Positions 7,394 through 17,800 of a DNA stretch of 64,000 nucleotides are shown piece by piece. Below the pieces are notes generated by a model. That model worked only from the letters and a program-made list of their open reading frames with translations. It was not told the origin of the DNA and searched no databases. Source of the stretch: Stenotrophomonas rhizophila (lineage in GTDB: Bacteria > Pseudomonadota > Gammaproteobacteria > Xanthomonadales > Xanthomonadaceae); contig NZ_CP007597.1 in the NCBI RefSeq assembly GCF_000661955.1, forward strand, positions 3,026,755 to 3,090,754, in the 5' to 3' direction. The translations under genes and the position numbers were made by a program. The stretch's first letter is position 1, and every line of letters starts with the position of its first letter.

Positions 7394-8362
7394 ATGAATG
7401 CCATCGCCCAGCCTGTTCCCGCACCGTCCACCCGCGACCTGCGTGACGCCCGCAATGACAAACTGTTCCGGTGGGTCCTGATCGCCACCGTCATCCTGGT
7501 GCTGGTGGCCCTGGCCTGCGCCGCACTCTCGATGCTGTGGGGCGGCCGCCATGCCCTGCAGGAGCAGGGCCTGAGCTTCTTCTATTCGTCCGAATGGAAT
7601 CCGGTCGAAAACAAATTCGGCGCCCTCGCGCCCATCTACGGCACCCTGGTCACCGCGTTGATCGCGATGGTCATCGCCGTGCCGGTGAGCTTCGGCATCG
7701 CCTTCTTCCTCACCGAAGTGGCGCCGCGCTGGCTGCGTGGCCCGGTCGGTACCGCCATCGAACTGCTGGCCGGCATCCCCTCGATCATCTACGGCATGTG
7801 GGGCCTGTTTGTGCTGGTGCCGGTGATGACCGAGTACGTCACCCCGTTCCTCAACGACCACCTGGGCACCTTGCCGATCATCGGCCCGCTGTTCCAGGGC
7901 CCGCCGCTGGGCATCGGCGTGCTTACCGCCGGCTTCGTGCTGGCCATCATGGTCATTCCCTTCATCTCCTCGGTGATGCGCGAAGTGTTCCTCACCGTGC
8001 CGACCCGCCTGAAGGAATCGGCGTACGCGCTGGGCTCCACCAAGTGGGAAGTCAGCTGGGACATCGTGCTGCCCTACACCCGCTCGGCGGTCATCGGCGG
8101 CATCTTCCTGGGCCTGGGCCGCGCGCTCGGCGAAACCATGGCGGTGGCCTTCGTGATCGGCAACAGCGTGCGCCTGTCGCCGTCGCTGCTGGAACCGGGC
8201 ACCACCATTGCCGCGCTGATCGCCAACGACTTCGGTGAAGCCACCGAAACCTATCGCTCGGCGCTCCTGCTGCTCGGCTTCGTGCTGTTCATCGTCACCT
8301 TCGTGGTGCTGGCAATCGCCCGCCTGATGCTGATGCGTCTGTCCCGCAAGGAGGGCAACTGA
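7394..8362 (+). CDS. pstC: phosphate ABC transporter permease PstC
   Basis: A 322-residue inner-membrane permease with six or more hydrophobic segments and the binding-protein-dependent transport EAA-type loop near ESAYALGSTKWE. It forms the channel with PstA. The start at 7394 gives a cytoplasmic N-terminus before the first transmembrane helix at about 35-60. Its stop overlaps the pstA start (TGATG). Confidence 0.95.
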   Translation: MNAIAQPVPAPSTRDLRDARNDKLFRWVLIATVILVLVALACAALSMLWGGRHALQEQGLSFFYSSEWNPVENKFGALAPIYGTLVTALIAMVIAVPVSFGIAFFLTEVAPRWLRGPVGTAIELLAGIPSIIYGMWGLFVLVPVMTEYVTPFLNDHLGTLPIIGPLFQGPPLGIGVLTAGFVLAIMVIPFISSVMREVFLTVPTRLKESAYALGSTKWEVSWDIVLPYTRSAVIGGIFLGLGRALGETMAVAFVIGNSVRLSPSLLEPGTTIAALIANDFGEATETYRSALLLLGFVLFIVTFVVLAIARLMLMRLSRKEGN

Positions 8363-9237
8363 TGTCCACCGTCGCCAAGAGCTCTTCCCAGCCGCTGTAC
8401 CTGCGCCGCCGCATCGTCAATGTGGTCGCGCTGCTGATGTCCTGCCTGACCGCGCTGTTCGGCCTGTTCTTCCTGGGCTGGATCCTGTGGACGCTGGCCT
8501 CCAAGGGCCTGGCGGGCATCAACCTGGACCTGTTCACCAAGATGACCCCACCGCCGATGCAGGAAGGCGGCCTGGCCAATGCGTTCTTCGGCAGCGCGGT
8601 GATGTGCGGCCTGGCCATTGCCATCGGCACGCCGCTGGGCGTCCTGGCCGGCACCTGGCTGGCCGAGTACGGCAACTTCCGCAAGGCCGGCACCGTGGTC
8701 CGTTTCGTCAACGACATCCTGCTGTCGGCACCGTCGATCGTGCTGGGCCTGTTTGTCTACACGCTGTACGTGATGCAGACCGGCGGGCAGTTCTCCGCTT
8801 TCGCCGGTGCGCTGTCGCTGGCCTTCATCGTGCTGCCGGTGGTGGTGCGCACCACCGATGAGATGCTGCGCCTGGTGCCCTCGCAGATGCGCGAAGCGGC
8901 GCTGTCGCTGGGCATCCCGCAATGGAAGGTGACTGTGCAGGTGCTGTACCGCAGCGCCGCCGCCGGCATCGTCACCGGCATCCTGCTGGCGCTGGCCCGC
9001 ATCTCCGGTGAAACCGCGCCGCTGCTGTTCACCGCCTTCGGCAACCAGTACTGGAACAGCAACGTGTTCCAGCCGATGGCCTCGGTCCCGGTGGTGATGA
9101 ACCAGTTCGCCGGCAGCCCGTATGAATCCTGGCAGGTGCTGGCCTGGGCCGGCGCGCTGGTGCTGACCGTGTTCGTGCTGCTGGTCAGCCTCTCTGCGCG
9201 CGGCATCCTGCTGCGCAACCGTATCTCCCATGACTGA
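8362..9237 (+). CDS. pstA: phosphate ABC transporter permease PstA
   Basis: A 291-residue inner-membrane permease partner of PstC, with the typical [13 protein letters not shown] coupling loop and about six membrane segments. It overlaps pstC by one base and pstB by 8 bases, indicating coupled translation. Confidence 0.95.
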   Translation: MSTVAKSSSQPLYLRRRIVNVVALLMSCLTALFGLFFLGWILWTLASKGLAGINLDLFTKMTPPPMQEGGLANAFFGSAVMCGLAIAIGTPLGVLAGTWLAEYGNFRKAGTVVRFVNDILLSAPSIVLGLFVYTLYVMQTGGQFSAFAGALSLAFIVLPVVVRTTDEMLRLVPSQMREAALSLGIPQWKVTVQVLYRSAAAGIVTGILLALARISGETAPLLFTAFGNQYWNSNVFQPMASVPVVMNQFAGSPYESWQVLAWAGALVLTVFVLLVSLSARGILLRNRISHD

Positions 9238-10087
9238 CCTTTCCGCGGATATCGCCATGAACGATCTTTCCAACGCCGTGCCGATGCAGCGCATCGTGGT
9301 CCCGGCCTCGCATGAAAACCTGCAGACCCCGGCGCCGATCAAGCTGGCCGCGCGTGGACTGGACTTCTACTACGACAAGTTCCATGCGCTGAAGAACATC
9401 GAGCTGGAGATCCCCGAAAAGCGCGTCACCGCCCTGATCGGTCCGTCCGGCTGCGGCAAGTCCACGCTGCTGCGCATCTTCAACCGCATCTACGCGCTGT
9501 ACCCCAAAATGGAGGCGCGCGGTGAGGTGCTGCTGGACGGCGAGAATATCCTGGCGCCGAAGTACCCGATGAACCGCCTGCGCAGCAAGGTGGGCATGGT
9601 GTTCCAGAAGCCGGTGCCGTTCCCGATGACCATCTTCGAGAACGTGGCCTACGGCATCCGCCACCACGAGAAGCTGTCCAAGGCCGACATGGCCGTGCGC
9701 GTCGAGCAGGCGCTGCGCCAGGGTGCGCTGTGGGACGAGGTGAAGGACAAGCTCAACCAGAGCGCGCTGGGCCTGTCCGGTGGCCAGCAGCAGCGTCTGT
9801 GCATTGCCCGTGCCGTGGCCCTGCGCCCGGACGTGCTGCTGCTGGACGAGCCGACCTCGGCGCTGGACCCGATCTCCACCAGCCGCATCGAGCAGCTGGT
9901 GGAAGAGCTCAAGCACGATTACACGATCGTGATCGTGACCCACAACATGCAGCAGGCCGCGCGCGTGTCGGACTACACCGCCTTCATGTACCTGGGCGAC
10001 CTGATCGAACACGACCGCACCGAAGTGATCTTCTCGCAGCCCAACAAGCAGCAGACAGAAGACTACATCACCGGCCGTTTCGGCTGA
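9230..10087 (+). CDS. pstB: phosphate ABC transporter ATP-binding protein PstB
   Basis: A 285-residue ATPase with Walker [10 protein letters not shown], signature [15 protein letters not shown], Walker [12 protein letters not shown] and the H-loop VTHNMQQA. The family is usually about 255-260 residues; the extra N-terminal 25-30 residues depend on the start. ATG at 9230 (overlapping pstA) is used, but ATG at 9257 is equally possible because neither has a clear Shine-Dalgarno. Confidence 0.93.
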   Translation: MTDLSADIAMNDLSNAVPMQRIVVPASHENLQTPAPIKLAARGLDFYYDKFHALKNIELEIPEKRVTALIGPSGCGKSTLLRIFNRIYALYPKMEARGEVLLDGENILAPKYPMNRLRSKVGMVFQKPVPFPMTIFENVAYGIRHHEKLSKADMAVRVEQALRQGALWDEVKDKLNQSALGLSGGQQQRLCIARAVALRPDVLLLDEPTSALDPISTSRIEQLVEELKHDYTIVIVTHNMQQAARVSDYTAFMYLGDLIEHDRTEVIFSQPNKQQTEDYITGRFG

Positions 10088-10118
10088 TCCCGGCCACGAA
10101 CCTTTGGATGACACCCGC

Positions 10119-10826
10119 ATGAGCATTCCCAACGACCATATCGTCAAGAGTTACGACGAAGAGCAGCAGCGGCTGGTGGCCGAGATCGTGCGCATGGGCG
10201 AGATGGCGGTCGCACAGCTCGAGGCGTCGATGGACGTGATCGAGAAGCGCGACGAGAACGCCGCCCAGCGCATCATCGCCAACGACGAGGCGATTGACGG
10301 CCTGGAGCAGCAGATCAGCCACGACGTGATGCGTCTTGCACTGCGCGGACCGATGGCGCGCGACCTGCGCGAGATCCTGGCGGGCCTGCGCATTCCGGCC
10401 GATATCGAGCGCATCGGTGATTACGCCGCGAACGTGGCGAAGCGTTCGATCGCCCTGAGCAAGGTACCGCCGCTGCCGCAGATCCAGGGCCTGCGTTCGC
10501 TGGGCCGGCTGGCAGCGCAGCAGGTACGACGCGCGATCGAGGCCTACCGCGACAACGACGCGGCCGCCGCGCTGGCACTGCGCGACGACGACGCACGGCT
10601 GGACGCACAGTACACCGCACTGTTCCGCGAGCTGCTCACGTACATGATGGAAGACCCGCGCAACATCACGCCGTGCACGCACCTGTTGTTCATGGCCAAG
10701 AACCTGGAACGCGTGGGCGACCACGCCACCAACATCGCCGAGAACGTCTGGTTCCTGGTACACGGCGAGCAGGTCCTGCCCCCCCGCGAAAAGCGCGACG
10801 AAACCAGCAGCACCGATCACGTCTGA
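10119..10826 (+). CDS. phoU: phosphate signalling protein PhoU
   Basis: A 235-residue all-helical cytoplasmic protein of two repeated three-helix bundles. Each carries the metal-binding motif of the family (ADIERIGDYAANVA in the first, KNLERVGDHATNIAEN in the second). It links the Pst transporter to the PhoR kinase and represses the Pho regulon when phosphate is plentiful. The ATG at 10119 is chosen over a TTG 5 codons earlier, since the family begins at the MSIP-like position. It is last in the pst run and is followed by a terminator. Confidence 0.95.
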   Translation: MSIPNDHIVKSYDEEQQRLVAEIVRMGEMAVAQLEASMDVIEKRDENAAQRIIANDEAIDGLEQQISHDVMRLALRGPMARDLREILAGLRIPADIERIGDYAANVAKRSIALSKVPPLPQIQGLRSLGRLAAQQVRRAIEAYRDNDAAAALALRDDDARLDAQYTALFRELLTYMMEDPRNITPCTHLLFMAKNLERVGDHATNIAENVWFLVHGEQVLPPREKRDETSSTDHV

Positions 10827-10848
10827 ACTGCCGAACTATAGAAAAGCA

Positions 10849-10881
10849 AAAGCCGTTGCCTTCGGGTGGCGGCTTTTTTTC
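10849..10881 (+). terminator. rho-independent terminator after phoU
   Basis: The stem AAGCCG.../...CGGCTT has an inner TTGCC/GGTGG pairing and TTCG loop region, followed by TTTTTTT. Confidence 0.8.
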
Positions 10882-10947
10882 GTTTCGGGCTTCCATGTCG
10901 CCCAAGAATGGAGCTCAACAGCTGCAGTCTTCTCGTTGACCTGAGTT

Positions 10948-11053
10948 GGGCGGGGGTGTGCGGGTTCGCAGGACACGCCGCAAGTACGTCCGTGTAGGCT
11001 CCGTCGCCGCATCCATGCGGCTCAGGGTCCCGCGAACCCACACACCCCCACCC
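10948..11053 (+). repeat. large palindromic element, copy C
   Basis: The 27-base arms (10948-10974 and 11027-11053) pair with two mismatches. The inner hairpin is GCCGCATCCATGCGGC. The strand motif AAGTACGTCC and the flanking AGACAGTT match copy A. Confidence 0.75.
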
Positions 11054-11156
11054 TAGACAGTTAGCTGGCAGCCATAGCAAAGCAGAGCACTGCAAAGCTG
11101 CAACGGCACGGATCTAAATGCTCTGCTTCTTCGTTGCGATCCGACTCACTGTCATA

Positions 11157-11333
11157 GGTGGGTACGGGTGGGTTGGCGGGACCGTTGGGCGCCATGGATG
11201 GCGCCCACGAGCCTCCAAGGATGGATTCACGGCGTGTCCCGCCAGCCCACCCGTACCCGCCAAGCCAGGCACGCCCGCACCAACAGCTGTTGCAGTTGCA
11301 GTTGCAGTTGCTCCAGCTCTGGCTTTTCGCTTC
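11157..11333 (+). repeat. large composite palindromic element, copy D
   Basis: The palindrome has 23-base arms (11160-11182 and 11236-11258, one mismatch), the inner hairpin GGGCGCCATGGATGGCGCCC and the motif GGATGGATTCACGGCGT. On the right it runs into GTTGCA hexamers and then GCTCCAGCTCTGGC, GCTTCTAAAAAG, the reverse of the border next to copy A. C and D fill the phoU-hvfA gap in opposite orientation. Confidence 0.75.
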
Positions 11334-11479
11334 TAAAAAGAAAAACAACCACCCCCACACTTCACGAAACGTTGAATCCTGTGTGAGGATTCGTTGAGCC
11401 GGGCCGGCCCACCATGGCCACACCTGCTGCCCCCACGCAGCCATCCCGGGCCCCGGCCCATACCAAGGAGCACCACCCG

Positions 11480-11857
11480 ATGAGCAATCCCACCCGTTCG
11501 CTGTCCCTGCTGGCCGCCACCGCGCTCGTCGCCGGCCTCGGCGTCACCGCGTCGGCGTCTGCGCTGAGCATGACCGACCTGGCCCAGGGCTACCTCGTTG
11601 CCGGGCAGGCCGCGACCAAGGCCGCCGAAGGCAAATGTGGTGAAGGCAAGTGTGGCGCCCATGGCGACAAGGCCGGCACCAAGGCCGCTGACAAAACGGC
11701 CACCGCAACCGGCGCCAAGGCCGCCGAAGGCAAGTGTGGCGAAGGCAAGTGCGGCGCCGACAAGGGCAAGGGCACCGGCGCCAAGACCAAGGCCGCCGGC
11801 GACAAGAAGGCCGCGGAAGGCAAGTGCGGCGAAGGCAAGTGCGGTGCCAAGCACTGA
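11480..11857 (+). CDS. hvfA: HvfA/bufferin-like RiPP precursor with six EGKCG motifs
   Basis: A 125-residue precursor with a signal-type N-terminus (hydrophobic 8-28, cleavage near ASA-LS). The rest is a low-complexity Lys/Ala/Gly-rich chain holding three paired [10 protein letters not shown] modules (Cys 53/58, 86/91, 116/121). In HvfA-type RiPPs a multinuclear iron enzyme (MNIO) converts cysteines of EGKCG motifs to copper-binding heterocycles. AAGGAG lies nine bases before the ATG at 11480; the in-frame extension to 11414 is rejected since it precedes the signal peptide. The next three genes are its usual partners. Export and a copper-buffering role are known for the family, not shown here. 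Confidence 0.9.
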   Translation: MSNPTRSLSLLAATALVAGLGVTASASALSMTDLAQGYLVAGQAATKAAEGKCGEGKCGAHGDKAGTKAADKTATATGAKAAEGKCGEGKCGADKGKGTGAKTKAAGDKKAAEGKCGEGKCGAKH

Positions 11858-11873
11858 CCGCATCGCCCCGGGC

Positions 11874-12716
11874 ATGCACCGGTCGCCGCTGCCTGCGGCG
11901 GCGACCGGGCTGGGCCTGCGCCGCGCACTGCTGCAGACCCTGCGTGATGCCCCGGCCGGCGACCTCGACTTCCTCGAATGCGCCCCGGAAAACTGGATCG
12001 GCGTGGGCGGCCCTGCCGGGGAGGCCCTGGCCGACCTCGCCCAGCGCTACCCCCTGAGCTGCCACGGCCTGTCCCTGTCGCTCGGCAGCACCGCGCCGCT
12101 GGATACCCAACTCCTTGAACAGGTGGGCCGGTTCCTCGACCAGCACCGGGTACCGCTGTACAGCGAACACCTGAGCTACTGCAGCGACGATGGCCACCTC
12201 TACGACCTGCTGCCCATCCCCTTCACCGATGAAGCCGTGCACCACACCGCCGCGCGCATCGCCCGCGTGCAGGATGTCCTGGGCCGCCGCATCGCGGTGG
12301 AAAACGTCTCCTACTACCTCGCCCCCGAACCGGCCATGGACGAACTGGCCTTCACCAACGCCGTGCTGGCCGAAGCCGATTGCGACCTGCTGCTGGACGT
12401 CAACAACGTCTACGTCAACGCCTGCAACCACGGCTACGACGCCGACGCGTTCATCGCCGGGCTGCCCGCCGAGCGCATCGTCTGCCTGCACGTGGCCGGG
12501 CACCTGGACGAGGCCGAGGACCTCAAGATCGACACCCACGGCAGCGCCGTGATCGATCCGGTCTGGAACCTGCTGGCCCGCACCTACGCGCGCATCGGTG
12601 CACGCCCCACCCTGCTCGAACGCGATTTCAACTTCCCGCCCTACCCCGAACTGCGCGACGAACTGCGCACCATCCGCCAGCTGATGGCCGCATACGCCGG
12701 AGCCACCCGTGACTGA
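11874..12716 (+). CDS. hvfB: HvfB/BufB, DUF692 multinuclear iron oxidative enzyme (MNIO)
   Basis: A 280-residue TIM-barrel protein of the DUF692/MNIO family. The metal ligands are in the expected places: [56 protein letters not shown] and LLERDFN. It would modify the cysteines of the upstream HvfA peptide using O2 at a di- or tri-iron centre. ATG at 11874 lies 17 bases after hvfA; no strong Shine-Dalgarno is visible. Its stop overlaps hvfC by 8 bases. Confidence 0.93.
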   Translation: MHRSPLPAAATGLGLRRALLQTLRDAPAGDLDFLECAPENWIGVGGPAGEALADLAQRYPLSCHGLSLSLGSTAPLDTQLLEQVGRFLDQHRVPLYSEHLSYCSDDGHLYDLLPIPFTDEAVHHTAARIARVQDVLGRRIAVENVSYYLAPEPAMDELAFTNAVLAEADCDLLLDVNNVYVNACNHGYDADAFIAGLPAERIVCLHVAGHLDEAEDLKIDTHGSAVIDPVWNLLARTYARIGARPTLLERDFNFPPYPELRDELRTIRQLMAAYAGATRD

Positions 12717-13464
12717 CGCGCCGGCCCGCCTGCACGCCCAGCAGCGGGCACTCACCACCCACCTGCGCGACCCGGCACAGGTAGCCTCGCCCGCCGGATT
12801 GGACGCACGGCGCGTGGCGGTTTACCGGCGGCTGGTGTTCAACAACCTGCTGGGCCTGCTGGGCACCGGCTTCCCGGTCTGCGTGCAGCTGCTGGGTGAT
12901 TCCGAGTGGACCGTGCTGGTAAGGCGCTTCGTGGCCGAGCACCGTGCGCAGACCCCGCTGTTCACCGAGCTGGCCGCCGAGTTCGTGCAGTGGCTGCAGG
13001 CCCAGCCGATGCTGCCGCACCCGGCGCTGGCCGAACTGGCCCACTACGAGTGGGTGGAAACCGCGTTGTACCAGCTTGATGCCCAACCACTGCCGGCCAC
13101 GCCCGGGCTGGACCCGATGCATGCCCCCTTGCAGCGTTCGCCGTTGGCGTGGCCGCTGCTGTACCACTGGCCGGTGCACCGGCTGGGCAGCGACGACGCG
13201 CCCGGCGCGCCTGGCGACGCCCCCACCGGGCTGCTGGTGCGGCGTGACCCGGATGGGCAGGTGCGTTTTGCGTCCATCAGCCCGATGGCCGCGCAGTTGC
13301 TGGAACAGATCGGCCAACAGCCCGGCCATGCCGGCACGTGGCACCTGCAGCAGCTTGCACGGGCCCACGGCCTGGCCGCCGATGCACTGCTCGCCCCCGG
13401 AGCAGCATTGCTGCGCCAGTTCCACGGCAGCGGCGTTGTCGGCCCGGCCCCGCCCGCTTCCTGA
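12709..13464 (+). CDS. hvfC: HvfC/BufC, DUF2063 partner protein of the MNIO
   Basis: A 251-residue protein whose N-terminus matches the DUF2063 pattern (helical segment with [20 protein letters not shown]). DUF2063 proteins pair with DUF692 enzymes and help bind the precursor peptide. It starts with GTG at 12709, overlapping hvfB, consistent with a stable complex. Confidence 0.88.
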   Translation: MTDAPARLHAQQRALTTHLRDPAQVASPAGLDARRVAVYRRLVFNNLLGLLGTGFPVCVQLLGDSEWTVLVRRFVAEHRAQTPLFTELAAEFVQWLQAQPMLPHPALAELAHYEWVETALYQLDAQPLPATPGLDPMHAPLQRSPLAWPLLYHWPVHRLGSDDAPGAPGDAPTGLLVRRDPDGQVRFASISPMAAQLLEQIGQQPGHAGTWHLQQLARAHGLAADALLAPGAALLRQFHGSGVVGPAPPAS

Positions 13465-13486
13465 TCCCCCACCAAGGATTCCGTTG

Positions 13487-13996
13487 ATGAAGACACCGTA
13501 CCTGGCCGCCCTGCGCGGCCGGCTGGACCCGCTCGGCCCGTGGATTGCCCCGCTTGGCCTGCGCCTGCTGATGGCCTGGGAGTATTTCGAATCCGGCCGC
13601 GAGAAACTGCACGGCAGCAACTGGTTCGGCGACCTGCCGCAGGCATTTCCGTTTCCCTTCGACCAGATACCGGCCAGCGTCAACTGGCAGCTGGCCACGT
13701 GGTTCGAGCTGGTGGGCGCGGCCTGCCTGCTGGTCGGCCTGGGCACGCGCATGGCCGCCAGCAGCCTGCTGGTGCTGACCGTGGTGGCCACCGCCGCCGT
13801 GCATTGGCCCATGCACTGGGACGGGCTGGGCGAGCTGGCGATGGGCTATGCCATCACCGACCAGGGCTTTGGCAACTTCAAGCTGCCCGTGCTGTTCATG
13901 GCCATGCTGCTGCCGCTGGCCCTGCAGGGGGCTGGCCCGTTGAGCCTGGACCGGCTGCTGCAGCGCTGCCTGGCACGCTCGCCTGCGCTGGCCTGA
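13487..13996 (+). CDS. hvfX: HvfX, DoxX-family membrane protein
   Basis: A 169-residue inner-membrane protein of the DoxX family with four hydrophobic segments and the GxREKL-like motif after the first helix. AAGGA is eight bases before the ATG at 13487. It closes the hvfABCX operon; such DoxX members accompany HvfA-type RiPPs, with an unclear role in redox or export. Confidence 0.88.
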   Translation: MKTPYLAALRGRLDPLGPWIAPLGLRLLMAWEYFESGREKLHGSNWFGDLPQAFPFPFDQIPASVNWQLATWFELVGAACLLVGLGTRMAASSLLVLTVVATAAVHWPMHWDGLGELAMGYAITDQGFGNFKLPVLFMAMLLPLALQGAGPLSLDRLLQRCLARSPALA

Positions 13997-14036
13997 GCGC
14001 GGGGGGCGTACAGCCCCCCTCTGCTAGAATCGCCGC

Positions 14037-14687
14037 ATGACAGATGCCGCCTCGCCCCACACCGCCGCTCCGGCGCCTGCTGCCCCGGCAGTGAACCTGG
14101 CCATGTCCCAGCGCTTCCGCGGCTTCCTGCCGGTCGTGATCGACGTGGAGACCGGCGGCTTCGATTGCAACCGCAATGCGCTGCTCGAAATCGCCGCCGT
14201 GCCGATCGAAATGGACGAAAACGGGCTGCTGTACCCCGGCCAGACCGCCAGCGCCCACGTGATCCCGGCCGAAGGTTTGGAGATCGACCCGAAGTCGCTG
14301 GAAATCACCGGCATCATCCTCGACCACCCGTTCCGCCTGGCCAAGTCCGAGAAGGATGCACTGGACCACATCTTCGCGCCGGTACGTGCGGCGGTGAAGA
14401 AGTACGGCTGCCAGCGCGCGATCCTGGTCGGGCACAACGCGCACTTCGACCTGGGTTTCGTCAACGCCGCGGTGAACCGGGTGGGCCACAAGCGCAACCC
14501 GTTCCACCCCTTCAGCGTGTTCGACACAGTGACCATGGCCGGCATCGCCTATGGCCAGACCGTCCTCGCCCGCGCCGCCGCTGCCGCCGGGCTGGGCTGG
14601 GACGCCGACGAAGCGCACAGCGCGGTGTACGACACCGAGCAGACCGCCAAGCTGTTCTGCACCATCGCCAACGCCTGGCCGCGGTAA
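14037..14687 (+). CDS. rnt: ribonuclease T
   Basis: A 216-residue DEDDh 3'-5' exonuclease that trims the 3' ends of tRNA and other stable RNAs. The catalytic residues are visible: IDVETGG (Asp, Glu), the second Asp in HNAHFD, and His plus Asp in [11 protein letters not shown]. An Ala/Pro-rich N-terminal extension of about 22 residues precedes the usual start at [12 protein letters not shown]; an internal ATG at 14103 could be the true start. It follows the hvf operon with a 40-base gap. Confidence 0.93.
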   Translation: MTDAASPHTAAPAPAAPAVNLAMSQRFRGFLPVVIDVETGGFDCNRNALLEIAAVPIEMDENGLLYPGQTASAHVIPAEGLEIDPKSLEITGIILDHPFRLAKSEKDALDHIFAPVRAAVKKYGCQRAILVGHNAHFDLGFVNAAVNRVGHKRNPFHPFSVFDTVTMAGIAYGQTVLARAAAAAGLGWDADEAHSAVYDTEQTAKLFCTIANAWPR

Positions 14688-14706
14688 CCCGGTACGCCCC
14701 CCGAAG

Positions 14707-14839
14707 GTAGAGCCGACCGTTGGTCGGCTGCACCCGATGTGCCGCTTCGCCTGGTAGAGCCGACCGTTGGTCGGCTGCCGTTCGCGCCAACCGCCTGCAT
14801 GCCACGCACCACGAACAGCCGACCAACGGTCGGCTCTAC
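14707..14839. repeat. three SMAG palindromes
   Basis: Two direct copies (14707-14731, 14754-14778) and one inverted copy (14817-14839) have the GCCGACC/GGTCGGC stem and GTAG end. The inverted copy runs into the 3' end of the diguanylate cyclase gene, whose stop TAG is part of the GTAG. Confidence 0.9.
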
Positions 14840-17800
14840 CCGATCGCGGTGCGGTCGCGGCCTTCGCTCTTGGCCCGGTACAGCGCGCGGTCGGCGCGCT
14901 GGTAGAGCAGCATCGGGGTGCGGTCGGCGGCGTCCAGTTCCACCAGTCCCGCGCTGAAGGTCACCTTCAGGCCCGGCACGCCGGCCCAGTCCGGGTGGTC
15001 ATGGAACAGCCCGCGCAGGCGCGCGCACACCTGCGCCGCTTCGGCCAGGCGAGTGTCGTTGAGCAGCAGCGTGAACTCCTCGCCGCCGGTCCGCGCGGGC
15101 ATGTCCGAATCGCGGCAGGCCGAGGCGATCACGCGCGCCACTTCCACCAGCACCACATCACCCACGCTGTGGCTGTGCTGGTCGTTGACCTCCTTGAAGT
15201 GGTCGATGTCCAGCACCACCAGGCACAGCGGGTGGCCGCTGCGCTGGGACCGGGCGAAGTCGCGCGCCAGTGCCTCATCGAAGGCGCGCCGGTTGGGCAG
15301 ACCGGTCAACGCATCCTCGCGTGCCTGCCGGCCGAACTGCTCGGCCTGCACCGCCAGCCGGTCGGCCAGTTCGGTCTTTTCCTGGTTCAACGCCTGCAGG
15401 TTCACCGTCTGCGCCTGCAGGTCGCGGGTGGCTTCATCCACCATCCGCGCCAGGCGCACGTTGCTGGCCTTGTAGCGATGGATCAGATACAGGTACAACG
15501 CGATCAGACCGCCCAACAGCAGCAGCGCGGCCACCACCTGCACACTGCGGCGCTGCCACAGGAACGGTTCAACGGTGAATTCCCACACCGCCTCGCTGTC
15601 GCCCCAGCTGCCACCGGGATGCGCGGCGGACACATGCAGGGTGTAGTCGCCCGGCGGCAGGCCGATGAACTCCACGCTGCGCTGCTGGCCGCGCTCGATC
15701 CAGCCCTTGTCCAGGCCGGCCAAGCGGGTGCGGTAGCGGATCCGCTCGGACATCAGGTAGCTCAGGCCCACATAGCTCACGCTGAGCCGGCGTCCACCGG
15801 GGATGCTGTTGTGGTTCTCGCCCTGCCAGTGCAGCGGCTTGCCATCGACCTGTACGCTTTCGATCACCGCCGGCGGGGCCAGCCGCTCGCGGAAGCGCTG
15901 CAGGCGCAGTGGGTCGACCATGCTCAGGCCGCCCGCGGTAACCACCCAGAACGTGCCGTCCTGGCGCAGGAGGGCCGATGGGCCGGAACTGCCGTTGGCC
16001 TGCGAATTGGCCATGCCGTCGATCTCGTTGTAATGCTCCACCTCGACCCGCGGTGCGCGGCCATCGGCTACCTCGTTGAGCATCGCCATGTCGGTGCGCA
16101 GCACGCCGCGGTTGCTGCTGATCCAGACGTTGCCGATGCGGTCGGGCACCAGCTGGAACACGGTGTCCACCGGCATGCCCTGCTCCAGCCCGACCCGTGC
16201 CAGGCGGCCGTCCTGCCAGCGGTACAGGCCGCGGTCGCTGCTGACCCACATCGCATCGCCCACCTGCTGGAAGCCGAACACGCTGCGACCGCCGCCCAGC
16301 GGGGCCAGGTCGATGCTCTGCACGCGGTTGCCGCGCAGCACGCGGATGCCCTCGATGGTGCCGATCCACAAGGCGCCGTCGGCGTCGTGGGCCAGGGCGG
16401 TAATCAGGCCGCCCGGCATGCCCGGCGCACGCGGCACTTCCACGCCGTGGTCATCGATGCGCACCACGCCCTTCTGGGTGCCGGCCCAGACCACGCCGGC
16501 GCGGTCCACGCTGATGGCGCGGATGTTGCCGCCGGGCAGGCCATCGGCGGTGCCGTAGTTGCGCAGGGTGCGGCCCTGGGCATCCAGCCGGAACACCCCG
16601 TCGCCGAACGTGCCGACCCACAGATCATTCTCGTGGTCCTGGGCCAGGCTGAGCACCGAGGGGGTCTTGCCGCCGCTGTTGCGCAACGCCACCGGCGAGA
16701 AACGGCCCTGTGCATCGCGCCGGTCCAGACCGCTGGCACTGCCGATCCACAGCTGCCGCTGCTGGTCCTCCAGCACCGTGCGGATGTAGTCGCCGCTGAG
16801 CCCGTCGCGCTCGGTGAAGCTGCTGAACAAGGTTTCGCGCAGCCGGTACAGGCCGCCGTTGGCGCCCACCCAGATGCTGCCTTCGGCGTCCTCGCGCAGG
16901 CTCACCACGCGCCCGCCGGGCAGCGACAGCCCGGTGGGCAGGCGCTCCAGGCCATGCCGCGACAGCCGCAGCAGGCCCTGGTTCTCGGTGCCCAGCCACA
17001 GGTCGCCATGGCGATCCTGCAGCATCGCGGTGATGTGCATCACCCCGGGCAGGCGGTGCTGCAGCTGCGGCACGCCATCCTGCATGCGGTAGATGCGTTC
17101 GCCGGCCACGATCCAGACCACGCCGTCCGGCCCGCGGTAGGGCCACACCAGGCCGTGCCCGAGCCCGAAACGCTCGGGCGCACGGCGCAGCACGCCGTCG
17201 GTGTCGCGCACCACCAGCCCGTCCAGGGTGCCCACCCAGACCCGGTCCTGCGCGTCCACCACCAGTTTGGTGAAGCTCATGGCCATCGGCACACCGGCCG
17301 GCGGTTTCTGGTACTCGATGCGACCGTCCGGGGCGAGGCTGCCGATGCCCTGCCCTTCGTAAAGCAGCCACAGGCGGCCGTGGCTGTCCATCTGCATGGC
17401 CTGGATCAGCACCTGCGGCGTACCGGGCTGGTGTTCGTAGACCTGCCAGCGCCCGTCGCTGCCGCGCCGGGTCACGTTGCCGCGTGAATCACTGATCCAC
17501 AGCCCACCGCTGCGGTCCACCAGCAACGCGCCCACGCCGTTGTCGCGCAGGCCCGGCCGGGTGCTGCGGTCGAAGACAGTGAAATCCAGGCCGTTGTAGC
17601 GCACCAGCCCTTCCCAGGTGGCGAACCAGAGGTGGCCTTCGGGGGTCTGGGCGATGTCGCGCAGCGAGTTGTGCGGCAGGCCATTGCGCGAGGTCCACAC
17701 GTCGATGGCGTAGTCGCGCAGCGGCGGTGGCCCGTCCTGCGCCCCCACCGTGGACGGCAGCGCGCACAGCAGGCACAACCACACCAGGGCAGTGCCAAGA

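Noticed and set aside
14767..17487. 906-codon plus-strand open frame
   Set aside because: Exactly antisense to the propeller diguanylate cyclase, with His/Ala/Gln-rich composition typical of GC-rich shadows and no domain.
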